Part shown: piece by piece, positions 38,484-46,565 of the stretch
Position numbering within the stretch: position 1 is the stretch's first letter
Layout of the letters: the number at the start of each line of letters is the position of its first letter
From: Marvinbryantia formatexigens
GTDB lineage: Bacteria > Bacillota > Clostridia > Oscillospirales > Ruminococcaceae
Direction of reading: 5' to 3'
Length of the DNA: 52,982 nt
Assembly (NCBI GenBank): GCA_021771035.1
Contig: JAETPU010000020.1
Coordinates: forward strand, 1 to 52,982
The notes under the pieces: generated by a model
Told to the model about the DNA's origin: nothing
The model's input: only the letters and a program-made list of their open reading frames with translations
Databases searched by the model: none
Program-made: the position numbers and the translations under genes

Positions 38484-39719
38484 TTACTCATTTGTAAGAT
38501 TAAAAAAGCTGAGTGTGAATGTGGTTCCGGTATTAAGTCTGCTCGCCACAGAAATCGTTCCTCTATGAAGCTCCACGATGGTTTTTGCAAGAGGCAGGCC
38601 CAATCCAATGCCATGACTGTCCTGTGAAAACCGGCTCCGATAGAAACGCTTAAAAATATGGTATAAATCTTCTGGACAAATTCCCTTCCCATCATCCTCG
38701 ATCACAATCTTTGTGATAAGAGCGTTTTGCTCCCAACGGACATTGATATGCCCTCCTGACTCGGTATGCTCCAGCGCATTTTTAACAATATTCCCGACCG
38801 CTTCTGAAATCCATAGGGCATCGCAGCAGAGAGAGGCGTCCTCACTTCCTGACAGAGCGATAACTTTGCCCTCCTGTTCAGCGCGGATCTCAAAACGCTC
38901 CAAAACGTCCCGCATGAGCGTCTCAATGTGCTCCGGCGCCTTCTGCATCTGGATCATTCCCGCGTCCAGCCGCGCCAATTTCAGAAGTGTATAGACCACT
39001 GCCTCCATTCGCTTGATCTCCCGCAGGGATTTTTCAGAAAAACTGACGGCTGTTTCTGGTTCGCTACTATGGCTGCCAATGATCTCCTGATACATTTTCA
39101 AGGCGGAGAGCGGCGTTTTGAGTTGGTGCGAAACATCCGAGATCATCCCCTGCAAAAATTCCTTTGTCTGTTTCTCCTTTTCCGCATGAGCGGAGAGAAT
39201 AGCGGACAGCTCATTCACCTCATGGAACAGGCTGTACCAGCCTCCAGTCTGCTCACATTCAATACGGGACGCAGCATTCCCGTCAAGAAATTCCCGGATT
39301 GCGCGGTCGGCGCTCTGGATCGCCTTGCGCTGCCTGCGCAAGTATAGAAACAGGAGCGCATACGTTGCGGTAAAAACAAAGAGCAGAAGCGCCGCCAGTG
39401 AAAACAGAAGCTGATTTCGATAGGCCAAAACCGTTGGAAGCAATGCTATGGAGGCTGCATCATGATACCCGAGCGGAGACAAGGCACGGAAGCCGCGTAA
39501 GATGTCCTCTTCGCCTTTTTCATCGGTAAAAGCGGAGAGGACAAGCGCATCGCTGTGATTCAGAAGATAGCCGGCCACACCATAATCGTGCGCAGTCAGA
39601 TCCTCTTGGAAATGTTTTGCCAGGACAGAGGAAATCCCAAAAGCGAGCAAAAGAGACAAGATGCACACAATGGCAGTTCCGAATAGCAGCGTTTTGGCTT
39701 CTTTTTCTAACTTCCACAT
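38484..39719 (-). CDS. Sensor histidine kinase of the 35-42 kb operon
   Basis: A 411-residue kinase with two transmembrane helices (about 10-34 and 101-127) around a 65-residue extracellular sensor, a HAMP-like linker, the H-box SDVSHQLKTPLSALKMY with His198, the N-box NIVKNALEHT, G1 IEDDGKGI and G2 GIGLGLPLAKTIVELH. Unlike the kinase at 16254 it has a real extracellular domain, so it can sense directly. Start ATG 39719, 9 nt after the regulator's stop, with GTGGAG/AGGAAA upstream. Confidence 0.92.
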   Translation of the reverse strand: MWKLEKEAKTLLFGTAIVCILSLLLAFGISSVLAKHFQEDLTAHDYGVAGYLLNHSDALVLSAFTDEKGEEDILRGFRALSPLGYHDAASIALLPTVLAYRNQLLFSLAALLLFVFTATYALLFLYLRRQRKAIQSADRAIREFLDGNAASRIECEQTGGWYSLFHEVNELSAILSAHAEKEKQTKEFLQGMISDVSHQLKTPLSALKMYQEIIGSHSSEPETAVSFSEKSLREIKRMEAVVYTLLKLARLDAGMIQMQKAPEHIETLMRDVLERFEIRAEQEGKVIALSGSEDASLCCDALWISEAVGNIVKNALEHTESGGHINVRWEQNALITKIVIEDDGKGICPEDLYHIFKRFYRSRFSQDSHGIGLGLPLAKTIVELHRGTISVASRLNTGTTFTLSFFNLTNE

Positions 39720-39728
39720 GGCATTTCC

Positions 39729-40412
39729 TCACTCCACAACCCACTTATATCCAATTCCGCGTTCTGTCAGCAGATACTTCGGAGTATTTGGCGTTTCCTC
39801 GATCTTATTTCGCAGACGGCGGATATAGACGGACAGAGTGTTGTCGTCCACATAATTGCCGGCCCCATCCCACAAGCTGTCTAAAATGGTTTCCCTTGTC
39901 AACAGATGGTTTGGATTCCGCATCAGCAGACAGAGCAGCTTGTATTCAACCAAAGGAAGCGAAAGCAAATTGCCATTTTTCCAAACAAGTCGTTCTATAA
40001 GATCTACCTTAATCCCATTTGCATCCAAAAGCATTGACCTTGAAAATCCAGCCGAGCGGCGGAGGAGCGCGTTGATTCTCGAAAGCAGTTCGTTGAGCTT
40101 GAATGGTTTTGTGATATAGTCGTCTCCACCCATATCCAGACCTTTTACAACGCTGATCTCCTGGTCGGATGCCGTCAAAAAAATAATTGGAACAGATGAA
40201 GTGCCCCGCACTTCTTTGCAAATATCAAACCCGCTTCCATCCGGCAGGGTAACATCCAACAGGAGCAGATGATAAAGATTGCTTTTGAATAATGCCAACG
40301 CCTGTTGCACGGTCCGGGCGTTATCCACAGAATAGCCGCTGTTTTCCAAAGTATATTGCAGGCCGTCAATCAGGCTCAAATCATCCTCAACATAAAGAAT
40401 CCTTTCCATCAT
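39729..40412 (-). CDS. OmpR-family response regulator of the 35-42 kb operon
   Basis: A 227-residue regulator: receiver with EDD at 9-11, Asp53 in LLLLDVTLPDG and Lys102 in YITKPF. The winged helix ends with TPKYLLTERGIGYKW. The start is ATG 40412 or ATG 40409, immediately after the LytTR kinase's TAG, so it is cotranscribed with the upstream LytTR pair. It most likely controls the ABC exporter of the same operon. Confidence 0.93.
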   Translation of the reverse strand: MMERILYVEDDLSLIDGLQYTLENSGYSVDNARTVQQALALFKSNLYHLLLLDVTLPDGSGFDICKEVRGTSSVPIIFLTASDQEISVVKGLDMGGDDYITKPFKLNELLSRINALLRRSAGFSRSMLLDANGIKVDLIERLVWKNGNLLSLPLVEYKLLCLLMRNPNHLLTRETILDSLWDGAGNYVDDNTLSVYIRRLRNKIEETPNTPKYLLTERGIGYKWVVE

Positions 40413-41714
40413 CTATTTCCTTTCGGATGCAAGTTCAGAATTGCAGGGGGCTATATTCAGCAGCACGCTCAGATAATACTGCCTTCCGTTTTTCTCCGTC
40501 AGCATTGCCCCGTGGTACTTTTCCGCCACTGCCTTGATGTTGGAAAGACCGGTTCCCGCCGGGGGCATGGGTTCATCGGAGCAGGTATTCTCAAAGGTCA
40601 GCATATAGAAGTCCCCCTGCTGTTTCCCGCTGATGCGGATCGCCTTGGCTCCATCGTTGGCACGGCAGGCGGCGATGGCGTTGTCCAGGGCATTGGCAAA
40701 GAGTACGCACAGGTCAAAGTCGTCGATCCCGCAGGGCTTGGGCAGGACCAGGGACACCTCCGCCGCGATCTCCTTCGCCAGCCCCAGCTTTTCTCCCAAC
40801 AGGATGTCAACCACCGAGTTACCAGTCTGGTATGGGAAAGACAGAGCTTCCGAGACTGCCTCCAGCTTTTTCAGGTACTCCCGGCCTTCCTCCAGGTTTC
40901 CGCTGCGGAGTAGGCCGTCCAGGACAGATAAATGATTTTTGATGTCATGGCGAAAAGATTTCGTTTGCTCATAGCGGGTCTGAGCCTCTGTGATGTAGAC
41001 CTTTTGTGCATGGGCTGCCTGGGTCAGCGATTGCAGCTCCGCCTGGGCCTGGAACCCCTGGCAGAGATGGCGGTAAGCATACAGGGTACACAGTAGCGCC
41101 GCCAGCCCCATCACTTGCAGGAGCAGCAGCGTACTGTGCTTGCCGACCTCCTCCAGAGAAATGATAGGGGCAAAAAAGCTGTAGGCGGTATGGAGAATAT
41201 AGAGCTCTGCGGCAAAGAAAAACAGCCCGGGAAACAACAGAAGTCCAATATAGGGGGGTTGACTGCCCTCTGTCCACGTCAGGAGTTTCAATACAGCATG
41301 GTAACAACAGATGCAAAGTCCGAAGAAAAGGACCTGTGCCACTATAAGCAGCAGATACAGCAGCGGGCTTCCAATAAAATGAGGAAAGAACGCCGCCTCC
41401 ACGGAGTTGATGATCCCGAAAGAGAGTTGGGAGACGTAGAAGGCCAGCACGGAAGCCAGCCAGGATACGGATCGTTGATTTCCCATCCAGAAGCGGCTGA
41501 CGGCATACAACTCCAGTACACCCACAGCAACGGAGACTACCCCGCCGACGTCAAATTTGGCTGGGATAAGCTGAAGTGCAGCCAGGAGGAGAATGTAAGC
41601 GGCGAAGTGCCACAGTTTCTGTTTCTTCCTGGTGAGGCGCCCAGCAAAGATTATGTGCATCACCCCCTGCCCACCGAGGCAGAGGCCATCCATAAACAGG
41701 CTAAACCAGTCCAA
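40413..41714 (-). CDS. GHKL sensor kinase (AgrC-like), third LytTR system
   Basis: A 433-residue membrane kinase with six or seven helices in residues 1-218, then the H-box SFRHDIKNHLSVLDGLL with His256, the N-box-like LFANALDNAIAACRA, and the final GTGLSNIKAVAEKYHG. FRHDIKNH is the classic AgrC/ComD form. The start is taken as TTG 41714, one nt after the regulator's stop with GGGGG 8 nt upstream; ATG 41693 is an alternative. No pheromone precursor is visible in the neighbourhood. Confidence 0.9.
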   Translation of the reverse strand: MDWFSLFMDGLCLGGQGVMHIIFAGRLTRKKQKLWHFAAYILLLAALQLIPAKFDVGGVVSVAVGVLELYAVSRFWMGNQRSVSWLASVLAFYVSQLSFGIINSVEAAFFPHFIGSPLLYLLLIVAQVLFFGLCICCYHAVLKLLTWTEGSQPPYIGLLLFPGLFFFAAELYILHTAYSFFAPIISLEEVGKHSTLLLLQVMGLAALLCTLYAYRHLCQGFQAQAELQSLTQAAHAQKVYITEAQTRYEQTKSFRHDIKNHLSVLDGLLRSGNLEEGREYLKKLEAVSEALSFPYQTGNSVVDILLGEKLGLAKEIAAEVSLVLPKPCGIDDFDLCVLFANALDNAIAACRANDGAKAIRISGKQQGDFYMLTFENTCSDEPMPPAGTGLSNIKAVAEKYHGAMLTEKNGRQYYLSVLLNIAPCNSELASERK

Positions 41715-41715
41715 G

Positions 41716-42429
41716 TCAAATCCCCCTCTCTTTCATATAGCGCAAAAGGGCCTGGGTCAGCTCCCGCTCCCGCAGCCGGGAGGCGGGGATACGCTCCCCC
41801 TGGGACAGCAGGACCTGCCCATCCTGGCACCCGCGCACATAGTCAAGATTGACCAGATAGCTCCGATGGCACTTGAAAAAGCGCCCGTCTACCCGCCGCT
41901 CCAGATCCTCCAGCTTGTCATAGTAGTCGCTCACGGTCCCGTCTTGTTTATGTAGATAGACCTTTCGGCCCAGCACCTCGCAGTACACGATGTCCGAGAG
42001 GAGAACGACCTCGCAGCCGGTCCCCCGCTGGATCACGAGGTCCTCAGCCGTCCTCTGTTCCAGAGAGCGGAGGACCCGATCCATTGTCCGGCAAAAGCGG
42101 GCGCTGTCCAGGGGCTTGAGCAGATAGTCAAATGCCTCCACCTGGAAGGAGTCGAAAACGCACTCCTTCAGAACCGTTACAAAAATCAGCAGGCTGTGAA
42201 CGCCCCGCTGGCGCAGCAGCCTGGCCGTCTCCATTCCATCCGGCTGTTCCATCTGGATGTCCAGGAAGATCACATCAAAGCTGCCGCCGCTCTCCAACAG
42301 GGCGCAGCCATTGGAAAAGCTGCTGAGGTCGTAATCAGTCAGTGATTTTTCTTTCATATAGCCCGCGAGATGACCGGCAAGTTCCCGGGCCATCAGCGGC
42401 TCGTCGTCGCAGATCGCAAATGTTATCAT
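41716..42429 (-). CDS. LytTR response regulator, third system
   Basis: A 237-residue regulator from ATG 42429 (MITFAICDDEPLMAREL); GTG codons just upstream are alternative starts. The receiver has CDDE at 7-10, Asp57 in VIFLDIQMEQPDG, and a Lys in YLLKPLDSARF (about residue 107). The LytTR domain includes IVYCEVLGRKVYLH, FFKCHRSYLVNLDYV and an RIPASRLRE end. First gene of a long operon (LytTR pair, OmpR pair, ABC exporter, winged helix), with the paired 14-mer operator and a canonical promoter upstream. Confidence 0.93.
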   Translation of the reverse strand: MITFAICDDEPLMARELAGHLAGYMKEKSLTDYDLSSFSNGCALLESGGSFDVIFLDIQMEQPDGMETARLLRQRGVHSLLIFVTVLKECVFDSFQVEAFDYLLKPLDSARFCRTMDRVLRSLEQRTAEDLVIQRGTGCEVVLLSDIVYCEVLGRKVYLHKQDGTVSDYYDKLEDLERRVDGRFFKCHRSYLVNLDYVRGCQDGQVLLSQGERIPASRLRERELTQALLRYMKERGI

Positions 42430-42460
42430 GTTCACCACCACGTTTTCCTATCAATTCATC

Positions 42461-42489
42461 AGATTAACAAAAGCAGGACAGGGATGCAA
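42461..42489 (-). promoter_or_regulatory. Sigma-A promoter of the third LytTR operon
   Basis: TTGCAT (42484-42489), 17-nt spacer, TAATCT (42461-42466) on the minus strand, 5 nt from the operator. Confidence 0.8.
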
Positions 42490-42494
42490 CCCCG

Positions 42495-42529
42495 ATGTAA
42501 TGGAATGTCGCAGGTATGTAATGAAATGT
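42495..42529 (-). promoter_or_regulatory. LytTR-type operator, copy C
   Basis: Minus-strand ACATTTCATTACAT (42516-42529) and ACATTCCATTACAT (42495-42508), 21-bp period; the best-conserved pair of the three. Confidence 0.85.
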
Positions 42530-42542
42530 TTTTGCACCTCTT

Positions 42543-42581
42543 AAAAGGCCAGCGGAGCAGCCTCAGCCGCCCCGCTGGCCT
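42543..42581 (-). terminator. Terminator of the YtrA-type operon
   Basis: A 10-bp stem AGGCCAGCGG / CCGCTGGCCT with a 16-nt loop and a TTTTAA run on the minus strand, 22 nt after the permease stop. Confidence 0.85.
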
Positions 42582-42602
42582 GGAGGGGAGATGGAGTTAC
42601 AG

Positions 42603-43232
42603 TCAGGTAATATCTCGTTTCTGATATACCTTTACCGCGATCCGATAGGAGATAAAGAACCAGACGGCGGAAATCGCAAGCACAATGTTAAACGCCAAAA
42701 GGATGTTTTCTTTTACCGGAATAAACAAATTGGTAAGAAGAACGATCCCCACAATGATTCCCGTGGATGCCATGAAGGACATCATAAACACGATCTGGGA
42801 TTTTTCCGGGTCAAACAGATAGGCGCAAGGTAAGCTGATGCCGCCGGCCAGCAGCGTGGCGCTTATACCAATCGCCCCATACAGGCACAGGGAATGGAGG
42901 GTAATATCAGCGCCGAAAAATCCGAGAGCGAGACAGGGAAGCAGTGCGGTGATCAGGCCCAGAACGGCGAGCAGAATGTAAAACACAAATTTTTCCCCGA
43001 TGATCTGCCCTCTCGATACCGGCATGGTCATCACGTTTTTGTTCCACTTGGAGGCGGCGTCGCTGGTGATGCTGATAAAGACCGCGGTGGTGGAGGCGAC
43101 CGGCGCCAGAACCAGCAGGGCGCTTGTTTCAAGAAGAAACGACAGCCCAAAGCCCAGAACAACCAGGCTGACTACGGTGACCAGGATATTGCTTCTGGCA
43201 ATATAGAGGTCTTTCAACAGAACGCCCTTCAT
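42603..43232 (-). CDS. ABC-2 type permease of the YtrA-type operon
   Basis: A 209-residue membrane protein with six hydrophobic helices and a short N-terminal MKGVLLKDLYIARSN. This is the compact ABC-2 form usually encoded behind a GntR regulator and an ATPase. The start overlaps the ATPase stop by 1 nt (TAATG). It probably exports or senses a cell-wall-active compound; the substrate is unknown. Confidence 0.88.
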   Translation of the reverse strand: MKGVLLKDLYIARSNILVTVVSLVVLGFGLSFLLETSALLVLAPVASTTAVFISITSDAASKWNKNVMTMPVSRGQIIGEKFVFYILLAVLGLITALLPCLALGFFGADITLHSLCLYGAIGISATLLAGGISLPCAYLFDPEKSQIVFMMSFMASTGIIVGIVLLTNLFIPVKENILLAFNIVLAISAVWFFISYRIAVKVYQKRDIT

Positions 43233-44083
43233 TATTTTTCCCCCTTTACATAGAGCAGCATGATCTCGTCAATGGTGGCCGGGACAACCATGGCCTTGGG
43301 ATATTTCTTCTGCATCTTCTCCCGGTCGGCCACCAGAACCTGCCATTCATAGTCCATTTTTCGGTACACGATCATATCGGTTTTATCCAGCGCGTCAAAC
43401 TGTGCCGCTCCGCATTTGATGACGCCGTACTGCTCCACCAGTTCGTCCTTGGGCTTGGAGAAAACCACTTTCCCCTCATGGATAAACACGATATAGTCCG
43501 CAATCTTCTCTAAGTCGCTGGTGATGTGGGAGGATACCAGAATGGAGTGGTCTTCCTCCTGCACGAAGTCCAGCAGCATATCCAGAATGTCGTCCCGGAT
43601 CACTGGGTCCAGCCCGCTGGTGGCTTCGTCCAGAATCAGCAGCTTGGAGTGGTGGGAAAGGGCGACTGAAATCGCCAGCTTCATCTTCATCCCCTTGGAA
43701 AACTGCTTGATCCGCTTCTCCGGAGGCAGAGAAAACTGCTTCAAAAGGCGGAAGTAGGTTGTTTCATCCCAGGAGCGGTAGATGTTCTTCATAACAGCGT
43801 TGAGCTTCTTCGGGGAAAGGATCTCAGGGTAGTTGCTGCCGTCAAAGACTACGCCGATCTCTTCCTTGGTATCGCCGTCCAGCCCGTCTTTGCCCAAAAC
43901 AGAGACTTGGCCGGCCTCCTTTTGGATCAGGCCCAGCGCCGCGTTGATCGTCGTACTTTTTCCGGCGCCGTTTTCCCCAATCAGCCCTACAATGGAGCCG
44001 CTGGGGACAGAAAAAGAAACCTGATCCAAAACAAAATCCTGATACGTTTTGGTCAGTCCTGAAACAGTTAAAGCATTTGTCAT
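43232..44083 (-). CDS. ABC ATPase of the YtrA-type operon
   Basis: A 283-residue ATPase: Walker A GENGAGKST at about 36-44, signature FSKGMKMKLAIS, Walker B LILDEATSGLDP, switch SSHITSD. The last 75 residues form the regulatory tail usual in YtrB/BcrA-type subunits. Start ATG 44083 lies 2 nt after the GntR stop, with GGAGGA inside the GntR gene. Confidence 0.92.
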   Translation of the reverse strand: MTNALTVSGLTKTYQDFVLDQVSFSVPSGSIVGLIGENGAGKSTTINAALGLIQKEAGQVSVLGKDGLDGDTKEEIGVVFDGSNYPEILSPKKLNAVMKNIYRSWDETTYFRLLKQFSLPPEKRIKQFSKGMKMKLAISVALSHHSKLLILDEATSGLDPVIRDDILDMLLDFVQEEDHSILVSSHITSDLEKIADYIVFIHEGKVVFSKPKDELVEQYGVIKCGAAQFDALDKTDMIVYRKMDYEWQVLVADREKMQKKYPKAMVVPATIDEIMLLYVKGEK

Positions 44084-44085
44084 GG

Positions 44086-44460
44086 TCAATCCTCCTCATA
44101 CAGAAGCGTCAGCAGGTTCAGCATTTTGTCAAGAGGTATCCCGCTTGTGCGGGCAATCTCAATCGCCTCGCTGAAATGCTCCTCGATTTTCTTTTGCTGC
44201 TCCTCCAGATAAAAGTCCTGATTCTGCGCGGAAACAAAGCAGCCCTTTCCCGCCGTTGTCTCAATAAACCCGTCCGCTTGCAAAAGGTCGTATGCCTTTT
44301 GCACAGTCAAAACACTGATCTGCAAGGATTTTGCAAGGGAGCGAATGGAGGGGAGCGGTTCTCCCGCCTTCAACTCCCCGCTCATAATTTGCGCCTTGAC
44401 CTGAGTGGAGATCTGTTCATACAGGGGCCGGCTCGTTTTATTGCTGACAACAATCTCCAA
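44086..44460 (-). CDS. GntR-family regulator, YtrA subfamily
   Basis: A 124-residue repressor starting at TTG 44460 (LEIVVSNKTSRPLYEQI read as Met) after GGCGGTGG. The winged helix covers about 10-75: PLYEQISTQVKAQIMSGELKAGEPLPSIRSLAKSL, then TVQKAYDLLQADGFIETTAGKGCFV. It has a short helical C-terminus without a large effector domain, which marks the YtrA group, known to control ABC exporters in the same operon. The inverted repeat over its own -10 is the likely operator. Confidence 0.92.
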   Translation of the reverse strand: MEIVVSNKTSRPLYEQISTQVKAQIMSGELKAGEPLPSIRSLAKSLQISVLTVQKAYDLLQADGFIETTAGKGCFVSAQNQDFYLEEQQKKIEEHFSEAIEIARTSGIPLDKMLNLLTLLYEED

Positions 44461-44483
44461 ATTACCACCGCCTATCCGTCTTT

Positions 44484-44510
44484 TACTGTATCGTATCAAC
44501 AAGTACAGTA
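44484..44510. promoter_or_regulatory. Inverted-repeat operator of the YtrA-type operon
   Basis: TACTGTA (44484-44490) and TACAGTA (44504-44510), perfect inverted heptamers separated by 13 bp. The right arm overlaps the -10, so binding would block the promoter. Confidence 0.75.
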
Positions 44511-44535
44511 TAAAACAGACTGCAACGGTTGTCAA
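44507..44535 (-). promoter_or_regulatory. Consensus promoter of the YtrA-type operon
   Basis: Perfect TTGACA (44530-44535), 17-nt spacer, TATACT (44507-44512) on the minus strand. Confidence 0.9.
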
Positions 44536-44556
44536 GAGGGAAAATAATTTCTTATC

Positions 44557-45894
44557 TTAATACCCATACCGCTTTCGGTATCTCAGCAGCAGCGCCGCCG
44601 CCATTGCTGTTCCCAACAGTTCCGCCGCCGGTGTTGCCAGCCACACGCCGGTGACGCCGCCCAGCAGAACAGGCATAATTTGAATGCTGGCGACCGTGAA
44701 CAAGAACGACCGGGAAAAGGCCAGCACGGCGGACACCACACCGTTGGACAGGGCGGTAAACATCCCACTGGCGAACACATTCAGCCCCACGAACAGCAGG
44801 GCCAGGGAGCAAAGTCGGTTTCCTGTGACAGCCAGATCATAAACCGGGCTGTCTGGCCGGGTGAAGATACCCACCAGGGGGACCGTCGCCAGAATGGAGA
44901 TCAGCGTACAGAGGATAGAGGTTCCAACAATAAACCGGATGCTGAAGCCTACCAGCTTTTTCAGCTTCTCGTGGTTCTGTTCCCCATGGTAGTAGGAGAT
45001 CATGGGGGCCACGCCGTAGGAGTAGCCGATGAACAGGGCACTGACAAACATAAGTACATACATGATGATGGTAATGGCCGCCACGCCGTCCTCCCCTATG
45101 TATTTCAGCATAGCCAAATTAAACAGCAGGGTGGTGATGCCGGACACCAGGGAGGTCGCCAGCTCTGACATACCGTTGGTGGAGGCGTGGAACAGCACGT
45201 CTCCGCGGAGCACCGGCTTTTCAAAGTGGAGCAGATTGTCTTTCTTTCGGAACACCAGAAAGCCCACCACGGCGGTAATGGAGTACCCCAGGCCGGTGGC
45301 AATGGCCGCTCCCTGGATACCCAGGTCGAACAGGGAGATCAGCGCATAGTCCAGAATAATATTGGTCACGCCCCCCGCCACGGTGCAGATCAGGGACAGG
45401 GTAGATTTATCGGCGGCGATCAGGTAGAGGGAGAAGTTATACATCAGCAGGATGGGAATGGTGAACAGCAGATAGTTGCTCAAGTAGATGTGACAGTAGT
45501 TGAACACTGCTGGGGAGAGGCCCATAGTTCCCAGCAAAGTGTCCATCAAAGTGTAGCCCAGCAGCATCATCACTGCGCCAACCAATGCGTTCGTCAGGAT
45601 CAGCAAAGTAAAATCCTGCCGGGCCTCTGTCTCTTTGTGCTCCCCCATTTTCTTCATCACCACGGCGCTGCCGCCGGTAGCCAGCATCCCGGACACCGCC
45701 GTAATCAGGGCGATGGCCGGGGCGGTGAGGTTGATGGCGGACAGGGCCTCCATGCCGATCAGGTTGGAGACAAACAGCCCGTCCACCATGGTGTAGAAGG
45801 TGTTGAACACCGTCATCACAATGGTGGGGAAGGCGAAGCGCAGGATGTTCCGGCCCGTGACGGGCAGGTGGTAAGAGTCCAGTTTGGTTTCCAT
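44557..45894 (-). CDS. MATE-family efflux pump, second
   Basis: A 445-residue, twelve-helix protein starting at ATG 45894 (METKLDSYHLPVTGRNILRFA) after AAAGGAG. MATE landmarks are FAFPTIVMTVFNTFYTMVDGLFVSNLIG, LSAINLTAPAIAL and LATGGSAVVMKKMG near the N-terminus. It is similar in plan to the pump at 25606 but clearly a different paralogue, more GC-rich. It is divergent from the small oxidase-fold gene. No clear promoter is seen in the 119-nt gap in its direction. Confidence 0.92.
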   Translation of the reverse strand: METKLDSYHLPVTGRNILRFAFPTIVMTVFNTFYTMVDGLFVSNLIGMEALSAINLTAPAIALITAVSGMLATGGSAVVMKKMGEHKETEARQDFTLLILTNALVGAVMMLLGYTLMDTLLGTMGLSPAVFNYCHIYLSNYLLFTIPILLMYNFSLYLIAADKSTLSLICTVAGGVTNIILDYALISLFDLGIQGAAIATGLGYSITAVVGFLVFRKKDNLLHFEKPVLRGDVLFHASTNGMSELATSLVSGITTLLFNLAMLKYIGEDGVAAITIIMYVLMFVSALFIGYSYGVAPMISYYHGEQNHEKLKKLVGFSIRFIVGTSILCTLISILATVPLVGIFTRPDSPVYDLAVTGNRLCSLALLFVGLNVFASGMFTALSNGVVSAVLAFSRSFLFTVASIQIMPVLLGGVTGVWLATPAAELLGTAMAAALLLRYRKRYGY

Positions 45895-45949
45895 GAGGTT
45901 CTCCTTTCGTGTTTCTGGCGGAAAAGGTTACTGGTTTTAGAAAACCGAC

Positions 45950-45978
45950 TTGTATTTTTTTAGCGCTGGTGTTATGAT
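45950..45978 (+). promoter_or_regulatory. Promoter of the pyridoxamine-oxidase-like gene
   Basis: TTGTAT (45950-45955), 17-nt spacer, TATGAT (45973-45978), 36 nt before the start codon. Confidence 0.65.
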
Positions 45979-46013
45979 TGGAGCGATAAATCGGGAATAT
46001 ATGGAGGTATCCT

Positions 46014-46427
46014 ATGACGAAGGAACAAGTTTTTGAATTTGTCAAAAAGCAGAAAACGGCTATAATTTCATCGGTTGATAGTGAGGGCTTTCCTAATACA
46101 AAGGCTATGCTATCGCCACGAAAAATTGATGGTAATGACTTCTATTTTTCAACAAACACTTCTTCTATGAGGGTTGCACAGTACAACGCAGATGAAAAAG
46201 CATGTATTTATTTTTATAAGCGTGGGTTGTTCAGCTATGTGGGCGTTATGTTCGTCGGTACAATGCAGGTACTGACGGAACAAAGCATCAAGGATGAAAT
46301 TTGGCACGCAGGTGATACAATGTTCTATAAAGAGGGCAAAACCGATCCTGATTATTGTATCTTAAAATTCTCAGCACTAAGATGCAGAGTTTATAAGGAT
46401 TTGAAAACAGCCTGGATTGATCTATAG
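46014..46427 (+). CDS. Pyridoxamine 5'-phosphate oxidase-like flavin-fold protein
   Basis: A 137-residue soluble protein of the split-barrel, flavin-binding family: FVKKQKTAIISSVDSEGFPNTKAML near 9-33, IDGNDFYFSTNTSSMRVAQYNADEKACIYF near 38-67, and a beta-rich end with LKFSALRCRVY. Members bind FMN, F420 or haem; the short general-stress subgroup fits best. Start ATG 46014 follows GGAGG. It ends in a good terminator. It is A/T-rich compared with the MATE gene. Confidence 0.85.
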   Translation: MTKEQVFEFVKKQKTAIISSVDSEGFPNTKAMLSPRKIDGNDFYFSTNTSSMRVAQYNADEKACIYFYKRGLFSYVGVMFVGTMQVLTEQSIKDEIWHAGDTMFYKEGKTDPDYCILKFSALRCRVYKDLKTAWIDL

Positions 46428-46441
46428 ATTCCAGTTTATCG

Positions 46442-46481
46442 GGGAACTGCCTGGAACGGCAGTTCCCTGGTTTTGTTGTTT
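46442..46481 (+). terminator. Terminator after the oxidase-like gene
   Basis: A perfect 10-bp stem GGGAACTGCC / GGCAGTTCCC with a 6-nt loop, followed by TGGTTTTGTTGTTT. Confidence 0.9.
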
Positions 46482-46508
46482 GACATCTCTCCCGACAGGA
46501 GGTATCAT
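46480..46508 (+). promoter_or_regulatory. Promoter of the MerR gene
   Basis: Perfect TTGACA (46480-46485), 17-nt spacer, TATCAT (46503-46508). The spacer holds an imperfect dyad (CTCTCC, CGACA, GGAGG). The spacer is 17 rather than the 19 nt typical of MerR-activated promoters, so this may be constitutive or repressed. Confidence 0.7.
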
Positions 46509-46565
46509 AAACCGTGTGGCCGCCACGCAGTCAAGAGGTATTTTTCATTTTGGGAGGAAATTTTT

